A stretch of DNA of 63,656 nt from Methylobacterium sp. GXS13. Lineage in GTDB: Bacteria > Pseudomonadota > Alphaproteobacteria > Rhizobiales > Beijerinckiaceae. The translations under genes were made by a program, and so were the position numbers. A model generated the notes under the pieces. It was not told where the DNA came from, did no database searches, and worked only from the letters and a program-made list of their open reading frames with translations. Of this stretch, positions 27,506 through 35,877 are shown piece by piece. The stretch covers positions 1 to 63,656 of the forward strand of contig NZ_LKKO01000041.1 of NCBI RefSeq assembly GCF_001455965.1, written 5' to 3'. How positions within the stretch are numbered: the first letter of the stretch is position 1; every line of letters starts with the position of its first letter.

Positions 27506-28087
27506 ATGCCGTGCACAACAGATGTGTTCGCGGGAATCGCCCGCGCGGGACTCGTGATTGGAATCCTGGCGGCCGGTCCGGCTTCAGCCGCGAACCCGGC
27601 CCCGTCGTCAGCCCCGCAAACGAGCCCCGCCAATCTCAAGAGCGACGGCCCGACCCAGCCGGCCAAGGTCCAGGACGGTCAATACACCGACGCGAACGGC
27701 GACCCGACCTATCACGTCACCGACGGCGGCAAGAAGGTCGATTGGTACACCATGTCCGGGTATCTGCGGTACAACGCCAACTGCATCGTCTGTCACGGCC
27801 CGGATGGCATGGGTTCGACCTATGCGCCGTCCCTGGTCGATGCGCTCAAGGGCATGGATTACGCCCATTTCGCCGGCATCATCACCGGCGGTAAGAAGGA
27901 CGTGAACGCCTCGCAGGAGCTGGTCATGCCGGCCTTCGGGGATAACCGGAACGTCATGTGCTACATGCCGGACATCTACACCTACCTACGCGCCCGCTCG
28001 GACGGCGCGGTCGGGCGCAACCGGCCAGCCGAGCACGAGCCGAAACCCGCCGCCTTCACGAAGGCGGAAGATGCCTGCATGAAGTGA
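27506..28087 (+). CDS. XoxG-like cytochrome c (methanol-metabolism type)
   Basis: A 193-residue periplasmic monohaem cytochrome with a signal peptide cut near ASAAN (about 29). The haem motif is C93-I-V-C96-H97; M141 in LVMPAFGDN is the likely sixth ligand. C152 and C191 give the four-cysteine pattern of the 'methanol metabolism-related' cytochrome family, which contains XoxG, the electron acceptor of lanthanide-dependent XoxF methanol dehydrogenase. The block YHVTDGGKKVDWYTMSGYLR is typical. No xoxF or xoxJ is near, so it may be a paralogue serving another PQQ dehydrogenase. Confidence 0.85.
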   Translation: MPCTTDVFAGIARAGLVIGILAAGPASAANPAPSSAPQTSPANLKSDGPTQPAKVQDGQYTDANGDPTYHVTDGGKKVDWYTMSGYLRYNANCIVCHGPDGMGSTYAPSLVDALKGMDYAHFAGIITGGKKDVNASQELVMPAFGDNRNVMCYMPDIYTYLRARSDGAVGRNRPAEHEPKPAAFTKAEDACMK

Positions 28088-28235
28088 GGCCCGGCATCGT
28101 TCTGCGTGTCCGAGCGCATCGCCGCGGGCGGTGCGACGCCCCGTTGCGCCGCTCGGTTGCGCACGACATACTCTCGGCAAGACTCTGAAGAGCGAGTGCA
28201 AAACTCGCCGAGGGGGAGGCGCCAGGGGGTGAAAC

Positions 28236-29453
28236 GTGGCTGGAGGGACGGGAGGACGCCGCAATCTGTGCGGCATCTGGACGGCCTGGACGGAGGCGGC
28301 TTCGGCTTCCGACGCGGTCTTCGACATCACGCGGGCGATCGGCGCCCCGCCCCTGTCCCAGATCGTCGCGTTCTTCTCGGCCGACTATGATCCCGAGGTC
28401 CTGGCCGGCACCCTGGCGACACAATTTCCCGGCGTTCCGGTCGCCGGCTGCTCGATGTCGGGAGGCATCGCCCCAGCGGGCGGCCTCGATCGCGGCCTCG
28501 TGGTCATCGCCTTCCCGGCCGAGCGCTTCCGCATCGTGTCGACGGTGCTCGACGCCATCGACCATCTCGATGTCGAGCGGACCGCCACGGCCGTGCGGGC
28601 CCTGCGTCGAACCCTCGATCCAATCGATCCGTGCCGCGAGACCGATGCGCCTTCTGCTGGCCGCCGCTTCGCACTGTCGCTGATCGACGGTCTCGCCAAC
28701 GCGGAGGAGACCGTCGTCTCAGCCATCGCCTGGGCCCTCGACGGCATCCCGATCGTCGGCGGCTCAGCAGGTGACGACCTGCGCTTTCGGGACGCGGTGC
28801 TGCTCCACGGCGGCCGGATCCACCGCAAGGCGGCGGTGCTGGTCCTGGTCGAGACCGATTTTCCGTTCGAGATCTTCAAGAGCGACAATTTCGAGCCGAC
28901 GCAAACCAAGTTCGTGGTCACCGCCTCGGACAGCGAGCGCCGCACCGTGCACGAGCTGAACGCCGAGCCGGCGGCGCGGGAATACGCCATGGCGATCGGG
29001 CTCGACCCCGAGGGCCTATCGCCGATGAGCTTCGCCGCCTCCCCGCTCGCCGTGAAGGTTGGCGGCGAGTATTTTTGCCGCTCGATCCGCCGCATGAATG
29101 AGGACGGGTCGCTTAGCTTCTTCTGCGCCATCGACGAGGGTGTGGTGCTGACCCTGGCCGAGCCGCGCGACATCGTCGCCTCCACCCGGGACGAGCTGGC
29201 GCGCCTCGACACGATGGTAGGCGGCGTCGACCTCATCATCGGGTTCGAATGCGTCCTGCGCCGGCTCGATGCCGAGAGCCGGCAGGTGGGCCATGGGATC
29301 GCCGATCTGTATCGCCGCTACAACGTCGTCGGCTTCGAGACCTTCGGCGAGCAATACAGGGCCATGCACCTCAACCAGACCTTCACGGGCATCGCCATCG
29401 GTAAGGGGGCGCCCGTCGGACCGGGGTCCGGCGACGTGCCGGTCGCGTCATGA
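28236..29453 (+). CDS. FIST-domain sensor protein (NosP-like)
   Basis: A 405-residue protein with FIST-N (about 30-235) and FIST-C (about 245-390) domains. Recognisable blocks are FPGVPVAGCSMSGGIAP, IPIVGGSAGDD, HELNAEPAAREYA and the C-terminal GFETFGEQYRAMHLNQTF. FIST domains are sensory; in Pseudomonas and Vibrio a FIST haemoprotein, NosP, senses nitric oxide and controls an adjacent kinase NahK. The start is GTG at 28236 with AGGGGG upstream. The stop overlaps the start of the kinase gene (ATGA), so the two are made together. Haem or NO binding here is inference from the pairing. Confidence 0.88.
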   Translation: MAGGTGGRRNLCGIWTAWTEAASASDAVFDITRAIGAPPLSQIVAFFSADYDPEVLAGTLATQFPGVPVAGCSMSGGIAPAGGLDRGLVVIAFPAERFRIVSTVLDAIDHLDVERTATAVRALRRTLDPIDPCRETDAPSAGRRFALSLIDGLANAEETVVSAIAWALDGIPIVGGSAGDDLRFRDAVLLHGGRIHRKAAVLVLVETDFPFEIFKSDNFEPTQTKFVVTASDSERRTVHELNAEPAAREYAMAIGLDPEGLSPMSFAASPLAVKVGGEYFCRSIRRMNEDGSLSFFCAIDEGVVLTLAEPRDIVASTRDELARLDTMVGGVDLIIGFECVLRRLDAESRQVGHGIADLYRRYNVVGFETFGEQYRAMHLNQTFTGIAIGKGAPVGPGSGDVPVAS

Positions 29454-30796
29454 CCCTGCACCCAAGCGGGCTCGAAACCGACGAATCCCTGCATCGGCGG
29501 ATCGAGAAGCTGGAGCGGATCAATGCGGCACTGATGTCCCATGTCGAGCGCAGCATGGACCAGCGCGGCAGCGCCTACTCCCTGTTCCAGACCGCGATCA
29601 TGCTGGAGGGCCGCGTCCGCACCCGAACCGAGGAGCTGACCGGGCTGATGCACCGCCTGGAGCGCTCCAACGAAGCCCTGGCGGCGGCCAAGGAGGAGGC
29701 CGAGACCGCCAATCGCTCCAAGACCCGTTTCCTGGCGGCGGCGAGCCACGACCTGCTGCAGCCGGTCAACGCCGCCCGCCTGTCGATCTCGGCGCTGGAC
29801 GACCTGCCGCTGCCCACTGAGGCGCGCGCCATCGCGGGTCAGGTGGAGCGCGGCCTGCAGACGATCGAGGATCTGATCAAGACCCTGCTGGACATCTCCA
29901 AGCTCGATGCCGGTATTGTCCGGCCGCAGCTCCAGCCGGTTTTCCTGCCCAACCTGCTGGCGGAGCTGGCGGAGAGCTTCAAGCCGTTCGCCGAGCGCAA
30001 AGGCCTCAGGCTGGCGGTCCGGTGCCCGGATCTCACGGTCACCAGCGACGTGATGCTGCTTCAGCGCATCATCCAGAACCTGGTCTCGAACGCCATTCGA
30101 TACACGACGACCGGCGGCATCGTGCTGGCGGCACGCCGCCGCGCTGATGGGATCCGGATCGACGTCACGGATACCGGCTGCGGCATCGCCGCCGACGAGC
30201 GCGATCTCGTTTTCGAAGAGTTTTTCCGGGGCGGCGCCCGGACCGGCACCGCGGAGGAGCCGGGCCTCGGCCTTGGCCTATCGATCGTCCGCCGCATGGC
30301 TCAGGCCCTTAACCATCCCCTCACCCTGGCATCCCGGCCCGGCCACGGCACCCGGGTCACCCTGGGCCTACCGCTGAGCCAGGTCCCGGCCGCCACGGCG
30401 CCCCCTGCCCCGGTGGCGACCCGACTCTCGGGCGCCCATGTCCTCGTGGTCGAGAACGACGCGTCCACGGCCGACGCGATGGCCCGCCTGCTGCAGAATT
30501 GGGATGCCCGGGTCTCGACCTTTCGCGATCTCGCCGGTGTACAGACGGCGATGGAAGCCGGGGCCGTCCCGCCCGATATCCTGCTGCTCGACTACCATCT
30601 TGACGACGGCGCCTGTGGCCTCGATGTGGCGGCCTATCTCCGCGGACGATCTGCGCGCCCGCTCCCCGCGATCGTCACCACCGCCGACCATTCCGGAGCG
30701 ATCGAGGCGCGGGTGGCGGAGGCCGGCGCCGAATTAGTCCACAAGCCGATCAAGCCGGCGCAGCTGCGCTCGCTCCTGACCTACATGCTCGCCTGA
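29450..30796 (+). CDS. Hybrid sensor histidine kinase (NahK/ErcS-like)
   Basis: A 448-residue soluble kinase with no membrane segment. A coiled N-terminus (about 12-95) leads to the phosphoacceptor box FLAAASHDLLQPVNAARLS with H100, then the ATPase domain with N-box N214, DTGCGI (241-246) and GLGLGLSIV (272-280). A C-terminal receiver (about 329-446) has phosphoacceptor D381 in LLLDYHL and the conserved lysine in VHKPIKP. The form SHDLLQPVNAAR is that of NahK/ErcS kinases. Its gene overlaps the FIST gene, its likely input partner; no output regulator or histidine phosphotransfer gene is adjacent. Confidence 0.92.
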   Translation: MTLHPSGLETDESLHRRIEKLERINAALMSHVERSMDQRGSAYSLFQTAIMLEGRVRTRTEELTGLMHRLERSNEALAAAKEEAETANRSKTRFLAAASHDLLQPVNAARLSISALDDLPLPTEARAIAGQVERGLQTIEDLIKTLLDISKLDAGIVRPQLQPVFLPNLLAELAESFKPFAERKGLRLAVRCPDLTVTSDVMLLQRIIQNLVSNAIRYTTTGGIVLAARRRADGIRIDVTDTGCGIAADERDLVFEEFFRGGARTGTAEEPGLGLGLSIVRRMAQALNHPLTLASRPGHGTRVTLGLPLSQVPAATAPPAPVATRLSGAHVLVVENDASTADAMARLLQNWDARVSTFRDLAGVQTAMEAGAVPPDILLLDYHLDDGACGLDVAAYLRGRSARPLPAIVTTADHSGAIEARVAEAGAELVHKPIKPAQLRSLLTYMLA

Positions 30797-30958
30797 CGAA
30801 CAATCCCGTCCGCGCCGTGACATAGGACACGCCGCAGCCCTCGACGCTGTGCCGCGCCTGCGCAAGAGGAAGCCGGCATCCGCGGTGCGTCCCACGCCCG
30901 GATCGTCCCACGCAATCGACGTCGCCGGCCCTCCGGGACGCCGCAGGAGCGCGCGAGC

Positions 30959-32353
30959 ATGGCGCAGGTCCCGGCCGGTACAGGCGCCCCCGTCCAGCAT
31001 GACGGCCTCCCGCCGCGGGAGCGCGTCCTGGCGATGGCGGCGATCGGGCTGGCCATGACCATGGCGGTCCTCGACGGGGCCATCGTCAACGTGGCGCTGC
31101 CCGTCATGGCGAAGGACCTCGCGGTCAAGCCGGCCGACGCGATCTTCGTGGTCAATGCCTACCAGATCGCCGTGACGGCGAGCCTGCTGCCCTTCGCGTC
31201 GCTGGGCGACATCTTCGGCTTCCGGCGGGTCTACCTGCCCGGGCTCGTGGTGTTCGTGGCCGCTTCGCTGGCCTGCGCTGTGGCGCCGAGCCTGTCCTTG
31301 CTGATCGTCGGACGCATCGTCCAGGGGCTCGGCGCCGCGGCGATCATGAGCGTCAATATTGGCTTCGTCCGATTCATCTATCCGCACCGTATGATCGGCC
31401 AGGGCGTCGCCAACGTGGCCCTGGTCGTGGCGGTGGCCTCGGCGGCGGGGCCGACGGTGGCGGCCGCGATCCTGTCGGTGGCGACCTGGCCGTGGCTGTT
31501 CCTGGTCAACATCCCGGTGGGACTCTTGGCCCTGGCGGTAGCGACACACACCCTGCCGGTGACGCCGACGAGCGGGCGGCGCTTCGACTGGGTGAGCGCC
31601 GTGCTCAACGCGCTGACCTTCGGCCTGCTGATCATCGGCATCGACGGGCTGGGCGACCCGGAGGGCCAACCGGTCGCCGTCGCTGAACTCATCGGCGCCG
31701 TGGTGATCGGCACCGTGTTCGTGCGACGCCAGATCCGGCTACCCGCTCCGCTGCTGCCGGTGGACCTGCTGCGGATCCCCGCCTTCGCCCTATCGATGGC
31801 GACCTCGGTGGCCTCGTTCTGCGCCCAGATGGTGTCCTACGTCGCGCTGCCCTTCTATTTCCAGGATGTTCTGCACCTCTCCAGCACCAAGACCGGCTTC
31901 CTGCTCACACCCTGGCCGATCGCGGTGGCTGCCATGGCCCCGATCTCGGGGCGCCTGGCCGACCGCTACCCGCCGGGCCTCCTTGGCGGCATTGGCCTTG
32001 CCATGTTGGCCGCCGGCCTCGTCTGCGTGACGCTGTTGCCCGAGGCGCCCGCCACCCTCGACATCGTCTGGCGGCTGACCCTGTGCGGCCTCGGCTTCGG
32101 CCTGTTCCAGTCGCCCAACAACAAGGTGATCGTCACCTCGGCGCCGCGGGAGCGCGCCGGCGGCGCGAGCGGGATGCAATCGACGGCCCGCCTCACAGGC
32201 CAATCGCTCGGCGCCGCCCTCGTGGCGGTGATTTTCGGACTGACCCACGGGCTTGGGCCTGAGCGTGCCGTGACCCTGTCGCTCTCCTGCGCGGTGGCCC
32301 TCGCTGCGATCGGCGGCTGCGCCAGCGTCCTGCGGCGGGGTAAGGGCGGTTAG
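30959..32353 (+). CDS. MFS drug exporter, DHA2 (14-helix) family
   Basis: A 464-residue multidrug-efflux-type major facilitator. The helix-1 motif LDGAIVNVALPVMAKDL is diagnostic of the DHA2 family, followed by GDIFGFRRVYL (motif A) and GRIVQGLGAAAIM. About 14 hydrophobic segments can be counted, with the loop WPWLFLVNIPVGLLAL before helix 7. It exports organic compounds by proton antiport; the substrate is unknown. The SDR gene follows 85 bases later in the same orientation and may be co-expressed. Confidence 0.88.
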   Translation: MAQVPAGTGAPVQHDGLPPRERVLAMAAIGLAMTMAVLDGAIVNVALPVMAKDLAVKPADAIFVVNAYQIAVTASLLPFASLGDIFGFRRVYLPGLVVFVAASLACAVAPSLSLLIVGRIVQGLGAAAIMSVNIGFVRFIYPHRMIGQGVANVALVVAVASAAGPTVAAAILSVATWPWLFLVNIPVGLLALAVATHTLPVTPTSGRRFDWVSAVLNALTFGLLIIGIDGLGDPEGQPVAVAELIGAVVIGTVFVRRQIRLPAPLLPVDLLRIPAFALSMATSVASFCAQMVSYVALPFYFQDVLHLSSTKTGFLLTPWPIAVAAMAPISGRLADRYPPGLLGGIGLAMLAAGLVCVTLLPEAPATLDIVWRLTLCGLGFGLFQSPNNKVIVTSAPRERAGGASGMQSTARLTGQSLGAALVAVIFGLTHGLGPERAVTLSLSCAVALAAIGGCASVLRRGKGG

Positions 32354-32438
32354 GCAGGGCGGGCATGCCACCGACCGGCATGGCACGCGTTGGACCGAGA
32401 TCCGCATTCGCGCGTTCCACGCCCCGGAGTCTCCGCCC

Positions 32439-33236
32439 ATGGACCTCGACCTCACCGGCAAGAAGGCCCTCGTCACCGGCTCGACCGGCGGCATCGGCTA
32501 CGCCATCGCCAAGGAACTCTGTGCTCTCGGCGCCGAGGTCGGCATCAACGGCCGCACCGCCGAACGGGTCGAGGCGGCGCTAACCAAGCTGCGCGGCGAG
32601 ACCAAAGCCGGACGAGTCTTTGCGGCGCCGGGTGACGTAGCGACCGCGGAAGGGGTCGACGCCCTCACCCGGGCGCTGCCGACGGTCGACATCCTCGTGA
32701 ACAACACCGGGATCTTCGAGCCGAAACCGTTCTTCGAAATCCCGGACGCGGATTGGCAGCGCTTCTACGAGGTGAACGTGATGAGCGGCGTCCGCCTGTC
32801 CCGCTCCTATACGCCGGCCATGGCCGAGCGCGGCTGGGGCCGCGTGATCTTCATCTCCAGCGAGTCCGGCCTCAACACGCCGACCGAGATGGTCCATTAC
32901 GGCATGACAAAGACCGCACAGCTCGCGATCTCCCGCGGCCTCGCCCAGACGGTCGCCGGCAGCGGCGTAACGGTCAACAGCGTGCTGCCCGGGCCAACCC
33001 TGTCGGAGGGCGTTGCGGAGTTCATGAAGCAGATGGCCGGAGGGGCGGCCGATGCCGACCTCGACGCGATGGGCCGGGCTTTCGTGGCCGAGCATCGCCC
33101 GTCGTCGCTGATCAAGCGTCTGGCGACGGTGGAGGAGGTCGCGAATCTCGTCGCCTATCTCTGCAGCCCGGCAGCGAGCGCCACGACGGGCGCTGCGCTG
33201 CGGGTGGATGGCGGTGTTCTTCAAGGTCTCGCGTAG
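32439..33236 (+). CDS. SDR family oxidoreductase
   Basis: A 265-residue classical short-chain dehydrogenase/reductase. The cofactor motif TGSTGGIG is at 13-20, NNTG at 88-91, and the catalytic Ser-Tyr-Lys set is visible (S141/S143 in FISSES; Y154 and K158 in HYGMTK). The arginine after the second strand (GRTAER) suggests NADP preference. Near the end LVAYLCSPAASATTGAALRVDGG is typical. Substrate unknown; it resembles beta-ketoacyl reductase-like SDRs. The gene is followed by a likely terminator. Confidence 0.9.
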   Translation: MDLDLTGKKALVTGSTGGIGYAIAKELCALGAEVGINGRTAERVEAALTKLRGETKAGRVFAAPGDVATAEGVDALTRALPTVDILVNNTGIFEPKPFFEIPDADWQRFYEVNVMSGVRLSRSYTPAMAERGWGRVIFISSESGLNTPTEMVHYGMTKTAQLAISRGLAQTVAGSGVTVNSVLPGPTLSEGVAEFMKQMAGGAADADLDAMGRAFVAEHRPSSLIKRLATVEEVANLVAYLCSPAASATTGAALRVDGGVLQGLA

Positions 33237-33264
33237 ACCGCCTCGGGTAAGACGGTCACCAGAT

Positions 33265-33285
33265 CGGGGCGACCGGGCCCCGTTT
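33265..33285 (+). terminator. Stem-loop with short T run after SDR gene
   Basis: CGGGGC (33265-33270) pairs with GCCCCG (33277-33282) across the loop GACCGG, followed by TTT. It lies about 30 bases after the SDR stop and is a plausible intrinsic terminator, though the T run is short. Confidence 0.45.
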
Positions 33286-33300
33286 GATCGCGAGCCACCG

Positions 33301-33320
33301 GTCCGGCTGTCGTGCCGGAC
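33301..33320. terminator. Second hairpin between convergent genes
   Basis: GTCCGGC (33301-33307) and GCCGGAC (33314-33320) form a seven-base stem with loop TGTCGT. It is placed between the rightward SDR gene and the leftward SWIB gene and could stop transcription from either side, although no long T run follows on either strand. Confidence 0.35.
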
Positions 33321-33334
33321 ACGGTTCTAGCTGA

Positions 33335-33694
33335 TCAAGACTTCAAGTGCGCCGCGAGATGCTTGTTCATCTCGAACATGGAGCACTTGTCCTTGCCAAA
33401 GACCTTCTTGAGCTTGTCGTCGGCCAAAATCTCGCGCTTATTCTCGGGATTCTGCAGGTTGTGCTTCTTGATGTAGTCCCACACCTTGCTGACCACCTCG
33501 CCGCGGGGCAGCGGATTGGTGCCAACGATCGCGCCGAGATCGGCGGAGGGCTTCAGCGGCTGCTGCAGGGCGTTCGGCTTGGCACCGGCGGCGGGCTTGG
33601 CGGTCTTCGCGGGCGCGGCCTTGGCGGCCTTCGGCTCGTCAGCCTTCGTGGTCTTGGCCGCCTTCGGCGCAGCCTTCTCGGTCTTCGTGGCCAT
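33335..33694 (-). CDS. SWIB/MDM2-domain protein
   Basis: A 119-residue protein. The N-terminal 50 residues are a Lys/Ala/Pro-rich tail resembling histone H1 (repeated KAAK and PKAAK). The C-terminal 65 residues are a SWIB domain: LQQPLKPSADLGAIVGTNPL, EVVSKVWDYIKKHNLQNPEN and DDKLKKVFGKDKCSMFEMNK. SWIB domains are eukaryote-type chromatin modules also found in Chlamydiae and some alphaproteobacteria. A DNA-associated role is inferred from the basic tail. The start at 33694 has a perfect GGAGG seven bases upstream. Confidence 0.93.
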   Translation of the reverse strand: MATKTEKAAPKAAKTTKADEPKAAKAAPAKTAKPAAGAKPNALQQPLKPSADLGAIVGTNPLPRGEVVSKVWDYIKKHNLQNPENKREILADDKLKKVFGKDKCSMFEMNKHLAAHLKS

Positions 33695-33937
33695 AAACTT
33701 CCTCCGGTTCTCGGGCCGCAGGCCGGGGCATGAGCGCCCCACGGCCGAGCCAGCATAGCAGCAACTAAGCGGTGCTGCCGCCGTTCCAAGGGGAAATCGC
33801 CTTCACGGGGGCCTCATCCACAGGGCAGGCGCGGAAATCCACACCGGAACCGGCCGATTTGCACCGCGACGAAGAACAATTCGGCGGATCCGCCCGCTCG
33901 AAACCTGCTCTTAACGCCTGGGTCCAACAGTACAGTC

Positions 33938-34060
33938 ATGTTTACCCCGGCTCTCGCGCTCGCGCTGTTGCTCGCCACCGGGCTCGTGCTCGGTCTTGGT
34001 CTCGGTATCCAAGCCGAACCGGCTGAGCCCGGCCTGAAAAGCGGCCGCCAGTTGGTCTGA
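33938..34060 (+). CDS. Possible 40-residue membrane peptide
   Basis: A short frame starting MFTPALALALLLATGLVLGL and ending ...KSGRQLV, with one hydrophobic helix at about 4-24. No good ribosome-binding site precedes it, and I recognise no family. It is the only candidate in the 415-base gap between the SWIB gene and the DUF2721 gene; the rest of that gap shows nothing I can name. Confidence 0.25.
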   Translation: MFTPALALALLLATGLVLGLGLGIQAEPAEPGLKSGRQLV

Positions 34061-34109
34061 GTGCGGTCGGGATTGCCGCGCAGAGCCGCCCGGCCCATCT
34101 GCTGGGACC

Positions 34110-34595
34110 ATGATCGATCCCATCACACCGACCACTTTGGACAGTACCGCCCACGTTGTTCAGGTAGCGCTGAGCCCGGTCTTTCTCCTGTCCGGCGTTG
34201 CGACGCTGCTCAACGTGTTCGGCGCCCGGCTCGCCCGGGTCTCGGATCAGGCCGAGCGGGTCTCGACGCTGCTGGCCGGCGCCGACGAGGCCGAGCGGAT
34301 CATTCTGGGCCAACGCCTCGACCGGCTGCACACGCGCTCGCTGGCGCTCGACGCAGCCGTGTTCCTGGCCGCGCTCGGGGGCGTGGCAACCTGTGGCTCG
34401 GTGCTGACGCTGTTTGTCGGAGCCCTGCGCGACAGTACGGTGGCGAGCCTCCTGTTCGGCTTGTTCGGGGCCGCGATCCTATGCACGCTCTGCGCGCTCA
34501 TCGCCTTCGGCTTCGAGATGCTGCTGGCCAGCCGGTCGGTCCGGGACCGGATCAACCAGCGCCGGGCCAATGCCGGAATGCTCGTGGATCTCTGA
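34110..34595 (+). CDS. DUF2721 membrane protein
   Basis: A 161-residue membrane protein of the DUF2721 family. The family opening with VQVALSPVFLLSGVATLLNVFGARLARV is clear, followed by a charged loop (QAERVSTLL, RLDRLHTRSL) and two further hydrophobic segments at about 80-105 and 110-135. Function unknown. Confidence 0.85.
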   Translation: MIDPITPTTLDSTAHVVQVALSPVFLLSGVATLLNVFGARLARVSDQAERVSTLLAGADEAERIILGQRLDRLHTRSLALDAAVFLAALGGVATCGSVLTLFVGALRDSTVASLLFGLFGAAILCTLCALIAFGFEMLLASRSVRDRINQRRANAGMLVDL

Positions 34596-34680
34596 CACCG
34601 CGGAACCCAGGTCCGCTCGGACGTTTAGTCAGCAGGGTCGGAGGGACGTCTGGCCTGGTTTGCGTAACCCGGGAGTCACC

Positions 34681-35115
34681 ATGCCGACGGATCTGCCCAC
34701 CGAGCGTCCCGTAAGGAAGACGGGTTCCCTGGAGCTCGATCCCACCGGCGAGGGGATCGCCATCGAAGAGACGGCCCGCCTGATCGCCTCGAACAAGGTC
34801 GAGGGTACGGCTGTCTACGATCGCGAGGGGAAGCACCTCGGAGCCGTCCACAACTTCATGGTCGACAAGGTCACCGGACAGGTCGCCTATGCGGTCCTCG
34901 CCTTCGGGGGGTTCCTGGGGCTCGGCGAGGACCATCACCCGTTGCCCTGGAAAGCGCTGACCTACAGCACCGAACTCGGCGGCTACGTGGTCGATATCGA
35001 TCCCGGTAATCTCGCCGGCGCCCCGAGCCACGGCCCGGGTGAAGACGCCTTTGCCGATCCAAACTATCGCGGGACGATCGAGGATTATTACGGGGTGCGC
35101 GCGCCGACGATATGA
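34681..35115 (+). CDS. PRC-barrel domain protein
   Basis: A 144-residue cytosolic protein with one PRC-barrel at about 29-105: ETARLIASNKVEGTAVYDREGKHLG, then VHNFMVDKVTGQVAYAVLAFGGFLG and the closing HPLPWKALTY. PRC-barrels occur in the H subunit of the photosynthetic reaction centre, in RimM and in many small stress-associated proteins; the last is most likely here. The ATG at 34681 (GGGAG upstream) was chosen over a longer frame from 34414. A second, secreted PRC-barrel protein is encoded 760 bases downstream. Confidence 0.88.
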   Translation: MPTDLPTERPVRKTGSLELDPTGEGIAIEETARLIASNKVEGTAVYDREGKHLGAVHNFMVDKVTGQVAYAVLAFGGFLGLGEDHHPLPWKALTYSTELGGYVVDIDPGNLAGAPSHGPGEDAFADPNYRGTIEDYYGVRAPTI

Positions 35116-35173
35116 GGCGGCCGCGTCGTGAGCATTTCTCCTCTCCCGTTCCACGGTGAGAGGAATAGACCCC

Positions 35174-35575
35174 TTAGAACTTCCCGCCGAGGCCGACGCT
35201 ACCACCGGGCGAGAGCATCGGCCCCATCGAGTTGCTACCGCCGCCGCTGGACGCGTTGCCGCCCTCGATATCCTCGCGCCGAATCCGGCGCTCGCCGGCA
35301 CTGGCCGACTGCGTCGCGCCGCCTGCGCTCCTGGGGATCGCGAGTTGCTTCGTCGGTGCGGTCTGGAGCGGCTGGCCGTCGGCATCGACCGCGGCGTTGC
35401 GAGCCTCGCGGTTGGGCAGGGAGCCGCGCAGTGACGGCGGCAGGCCGACGTCCGTTTCCGGCATCACGCCGCCACCGCCACCCAGCGCCTGACAGCCGGC
35501 CACCAGGCCGACGAGGGCGGCACCGAGCGCGAGGCCACGCGCAGCAGCGCATCCCGACGAGGTGAGGGTCGACAT
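35174..35575 (-). CDS. Small putative lipoprotein
   Basis: A 133-residue product with a hydrophobic segment (ALGAALVGLVAGC) ending in a lipobox LVAGC at C28. The mature part is glycine-, serine- and arginine-rich and probably disordered. I recognise no domain. It reads against its neighbours, lying between the two PRC-barrel genes. Confidence 0.6.
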   Translation of the reverse strand: MSTLTSSGCAAARGLALGAALVGLVAGCQALGGGGGVMPETDVGLPPSLRGSLPNREARNAAVDADGQPLQTAPTKQLAIPRSAGGATQSASAGERRIRREDIEGGNASSGGGSNSMGPMLSPGGSVGLGGKF

Positions 35576-35877
35576 CGTGTGGTCCTCGCAAGTGGCCGCG
35601 GTGGTCTCCGCAGCTCGCAGGGGTTTATCGTCGGCTGTCTACGCTGGGGTTGCGGCGAAAACCAGACACATGCGCGACAGCGTCGGGCGCGGGCGCCCCC
35701 ACCACAGCGGCGTGGAACTTGCGGACTGCCTGCGACGATCCATAACTTCGCCCAGGTCCGGCGGCAGGGTGGCGTTCGCAGGCGGGGTCTCGCCGGCGGC
35801 GGGCCCGAATCTGGCGGATCCGGTCCAGGTGCTGCCGGCCCGTCGGCTCGGCCCGGCTCTTCCTTAGAGGACGTAGC
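35576..35877. other. Intergenic region, no feature recognised
   Basis: A 302-base gap between the divergent lipoprotein and secreted PRC-barrel genes. Overlapping open frames exist on both strands but show no family signature. Promoters for both genes must lie here; I see no convincing -35/-10 pair. Confidence 0.4.

Noticed and set aside
29238..29253. GGGTTCGAATGCGTCC, resembling a tRNA T-arm
   Set aside because: It lies within the well-supported FIST gene and no acceptor stem or anticodon arm can be folded around it.
30734..31669. Long minus-strand frame opposite the kinase end and the DHA2 transporter
   Set aside because: Composition is Arg/His/Asp-rich with no family motif; the plus-strand genes have full motifs. 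Typical GC-rich shadow.
34414..34680. Upstream extension of the first PRC-barrel gene
   Set aside because: It overlaps the DUF2721 gene in another frame and has no ribosome site; ATG 34681 does.
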